DNA from: Edaphobacter sp.
GTDB lineage: Bacteria; Acidobacteriota; Terriglobia; Terriglobales; Acidobacteriaceae
Direction: 5' to 3'
Assembly (NCBI GenBank): GCA_025462645.1
Contig: JAOAPB010000084.1
Location: 1-64,000 of the forward strand
DNA: 64,000 nt
Shown here: positions 62,297 through 64,000 of the stretch, piece by piece
Position numbering within the stretch: position 1 is the stretch's first letter
Layout: each line of letters starts with the position of its first letter
The notes under the pieces: generated by a model
What the model was told of the DNA's origin: nothing
What the model saw: the letters and a program-made list of their open reading frames with translations, nothing else
Database searches by the model: none
Translations under genes and position numbers: made by a program

Positions 62297-64000
62297 TTAT
62301 TGCAGCTTCGCGTATTCCGACTTGGCTGCAATGAGGATGGGGACGTCCGGGTCGGCGTCTTTCCAGAGTGTGAAGAAATTCTGATAGGAAGCGCGCGCCT
62401 TGACGTTGTCGCCCGATAGGGCATGCGCCCTGCCCAACTCAAGATGCGTCAGTGACCCGATCGGCTGATTCAGCACAATACCCGGATAATCGATCAACTT
62501 CTGAAACTCCGCGGCAGCGGCTACCCCGTTACCCGCGGCCATATACGCATGTCCCCTCACCCACACCGGGTATAGGTAGGCAAACGAGAGTGTGCCGCCC
62601 AGTTCGTACGGCACCGCCGCTTCCAGATCCAGGATTCCCTGCGAAGGATTGTTCTTACTGATTTCGATCGCGCCATGAATGGTTGGCAGACAGTAGAGTC
62701 TCAACATCGTATCCGTGGAGGCGGTTCTCTCCAATTCTTCGACAAGCCTCTTCGCTTTGGCCGTTTCTCCTGCGCGTGCCAGCGTGAGGGCTGCTAGTAA
62801 TTTGACGTCGCGTCCCGACTGCAGTGACAGCGCCGCATCCAGATTTTCCTGCGCTGCGGCGGTGTTCCCGAACTCGGCTTCCCGCAACCCCGCAGCCGCC
62901 CGCCAAAGCGCCGCCGTTTCCTTCGAGCCGGCGCTCACTGCTGACTGCGATGCCCGTCGCGAATAATCCCGCGCCCGCACGAGCCGCCCGTAGTAGGCAT
63001 CCGTGTCTGCCTGGCCGGAGAGCATTGCATCTTCATCTCCCACTCGTCCCGCCGCCCAGGCGAGCTGTTGCTCCATACCCTTCCTGTCACCTCGCCGGAA
63101 GGCCAACAAATACAGATTCCCCCGAATGTAGAGCCCGTCAAAACCCTTCGCCTGGGCCTCGCGCAACACCTTCTCCGCATCGTCCAACCTGTTTAGCGCA
63201 ATGTAGTCAAAGGAAAGGTTGCCGTATCCCGTAGTCGTTGGCGCGAGCCGCAGCGCCTCTTTCGTCTCAACCACAGCTTTGTCATATTTCCCAAGCTGTT
63301 GGTAGATGACGCCGAGATTTAGAGGCGGTGTGTCATCCCGGGGATAGCTCTTCGACCATCGTACGTACTCTTCAATCGCCTTTTCCAGCTCTCCCGTAAC
63401 GGCGTGATAGTAAGTGGTCGAGATTCTGTATCTCTCCCGCTCGCTCACCTGGTCCTGCAGCTCATACGCCTTGGTCGCATTCGCCGCCGCCAAATCCGCC
63501 TGATTCAAATTGAAATACGTAGTGCCTAGAGCCTGGTATGCCATCGCAAAATTCGGATCGAGCTCAATCGCCCGTTTGTAGAAAGGAATCCCATCCGCGT
63601 CACCCGTCCTGCGTGCCGTTCTGCTACCAATGCTGAGCGCTTTCAACGCCTCCAGCGAAGGTGTGGTTGCCTCCACCGGCACATCGAATTTTTCCACCGT
63701 GGCCAGTGATTCGCCGAGCTTCCCCCGTAGCTTCTCTGCTGCCTTTCCCAGGGTTTTCAGCACGTCCCGCTTGCCCGCCGCTGTCCCCTGTTCACTGGCC
63801 AGCGTGTCCCCGCTACCGCAACTGATCGCGTTAAGCCCGATCACGTACTGCCCGCCGAGACTGGAAATCGATCCTAGTACCGTCGCCTTGCTGCCCGTCC
63901 GAATACAAACTTCCTTTGCAAGTTCCAGCGTGATGTGTTGCGCCGCGGGCTGGCCCATCAACCGTAGCGTTTCCTCGATCTTGCGGTCGGAAACAATATT
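62297..64000 (-). CDS. Large TPR protein, C-terminal part, probably of a Ser/Thr protein kinase
   Basis: The frame enters from beyond the right edge and ends at 62297, so at least 567 residues are present. The first part, AAQHITLELAKEVCIRTGSK and ATVLGSISSLGGQYVIGLNA, is a CHASE2/adenylate-cyclase-type FlgO-like beta-sheet region found after the membrane helix in acidobacterial kinase-TPR proteins. Then come TPR repeats: AIELDPNFAMAYQALGTTYF, LNLGVIYQQLGKYDKAVVET, ALRLAPTTTGYGNLSFDYIA and others to the C-terminus. The kinase domain itself lies outside the window, so that assignment is an inference from architecture. Confidence 0.75.
   Translation of the reverse strand, partial: NIVSDRKIEETLRLMGQPAAQHITLELAKEVCIRTGSKATVLGSISSLGGQYVIGLNAISCGSGDTLASEQGTAAGKRDVLKTLGKAAEKLRGKLGESLATVEKFDVPVEATTPSLEALKALSIGSRTARRTGDADGIPFYKRAIELDPNFAMAYQALGTTYFNLNQADLAAANATKAYELQDQVSERERYRISTTYYHAVTGELEKAIEEYVRWSKSYPRDDTPPLNLGVIYQQLGKYDKAVVETKEALRLAPTTTGYGNLSFDYIALNRLDDAEKVLREAQAKGFDGLYIRGNLYLLAFRRGDRKGMEQQLAWAAGRVGDEDAMLSGQADTDAYYGRLVRARDYSRRASQSAVSAGSKETAALWRAAAGLREAEFGNTAAAQENLDAALSLQSGRDVKLLAALTLARAGETAKAKRLVEELERTASTDTMLRLYCLPTIHGAIEISKNNPSQGILDLEAAVPYELGGTLSFAYLYPVWVRGHAYMAAGNGVAAAAEFQKLIDYPGIVLNQPIGSLTHLELGRAHALSGDNVKARASYQNFFTLWKDADPDVPILIAAKSEYAKLQ

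Overview
The window looks like a chromosome segment of a soil Acidobacteriaceae-type bacterium (Granulicella, Terriglobus or Edaphobacter relatives). The evidence is two long Oar-like TonB-dependent receptors with a carboxypeptidase-regulatory N-terminal domain and no SusD, PadR fragments, a winged-helix/TolB-propeller regulator, Tat-exported enzymes, and a TPR protein resembling the C-terminal half of a Ser/Thr kinase. No named gene pins the genus. The window carries many decayed genes as well as intact operons.

Layout. 1-1409: cysD and the start of cysN (sulfate activation), minus strand. 2613-3310: a tRNA-Pro(CGG) followed at once by a tyrosine-recombinase remnant and a truncated PadR gene, the scar of an integrated element. 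3693-4795: an isoaspartate-methyltransferase-like gene with a 58-residue peptide gene behind it, a possible minimal RiPP pair. 5541-28950: a glycan-utilisation locus lying between broken pieces of one IS110-type transposase. It holds a DUF5107/TPR protein, a sugar-porter MFS transporter, a LacI regulator, an aldose-epimerase-like protein, GH27, GH36, GH95 and GH97 enzymes, an unrecognised protein, a Tat-exported alkaline-phosphatase-superfamily protein and a TonB-dependent receptor. A shared palindromic motif, with exact 14- and 15-bp copies, lies before its main promoters. The likely substrate is an alpha-galactosylated and possibly fucosylated plant polymer.

29578-44188: short fragments (DUF899, PadR), then a minus-strand phosphate-type locus (alkaline phosphatase-like, TonB receptor, YncE-like propeller, OmpR-type regulator and histidine kinase, secreted metallophosphoesterase). 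Both phosphatase-like proteins lack a canonical catalytic residue. A multiply frameshifted TonB receptor and fragments of a ferritin-like protein and a sugar-nucleotide epimerase follow. 44430-51778: a Tat-exported threonine-aldolase-like enzyme, a winged-helix/TolB protein, a TPR protein, a secreted protein, and a TetR regulator with its membrane-protein partner.

52116-59795: the most interesting part. An ECF41-type sigma factor (WLPEP and DGGG motifs, fused SnoaL-like C-terminus) sits beside three transcription units. These are a VioB-type ferritin-like protein with a small acidic peptide; a Rieske protein, TMEM175-type channel and animal-type haem peroxidase; and an NmrA-like oxidoreductase followed by a cupin and an alpha/beta hydrolase. 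Each of the three is preceded by TGTCACA, exactly 16 nt, then GGTC or TGTC, which resembles the ECF41 promoter. I infer an ECF41-controlled redox regulon. 60042-64000: an SDR gene, a UspA/MFS deletion chimera, and the C-terminal part of a large TPR protein running off the window.
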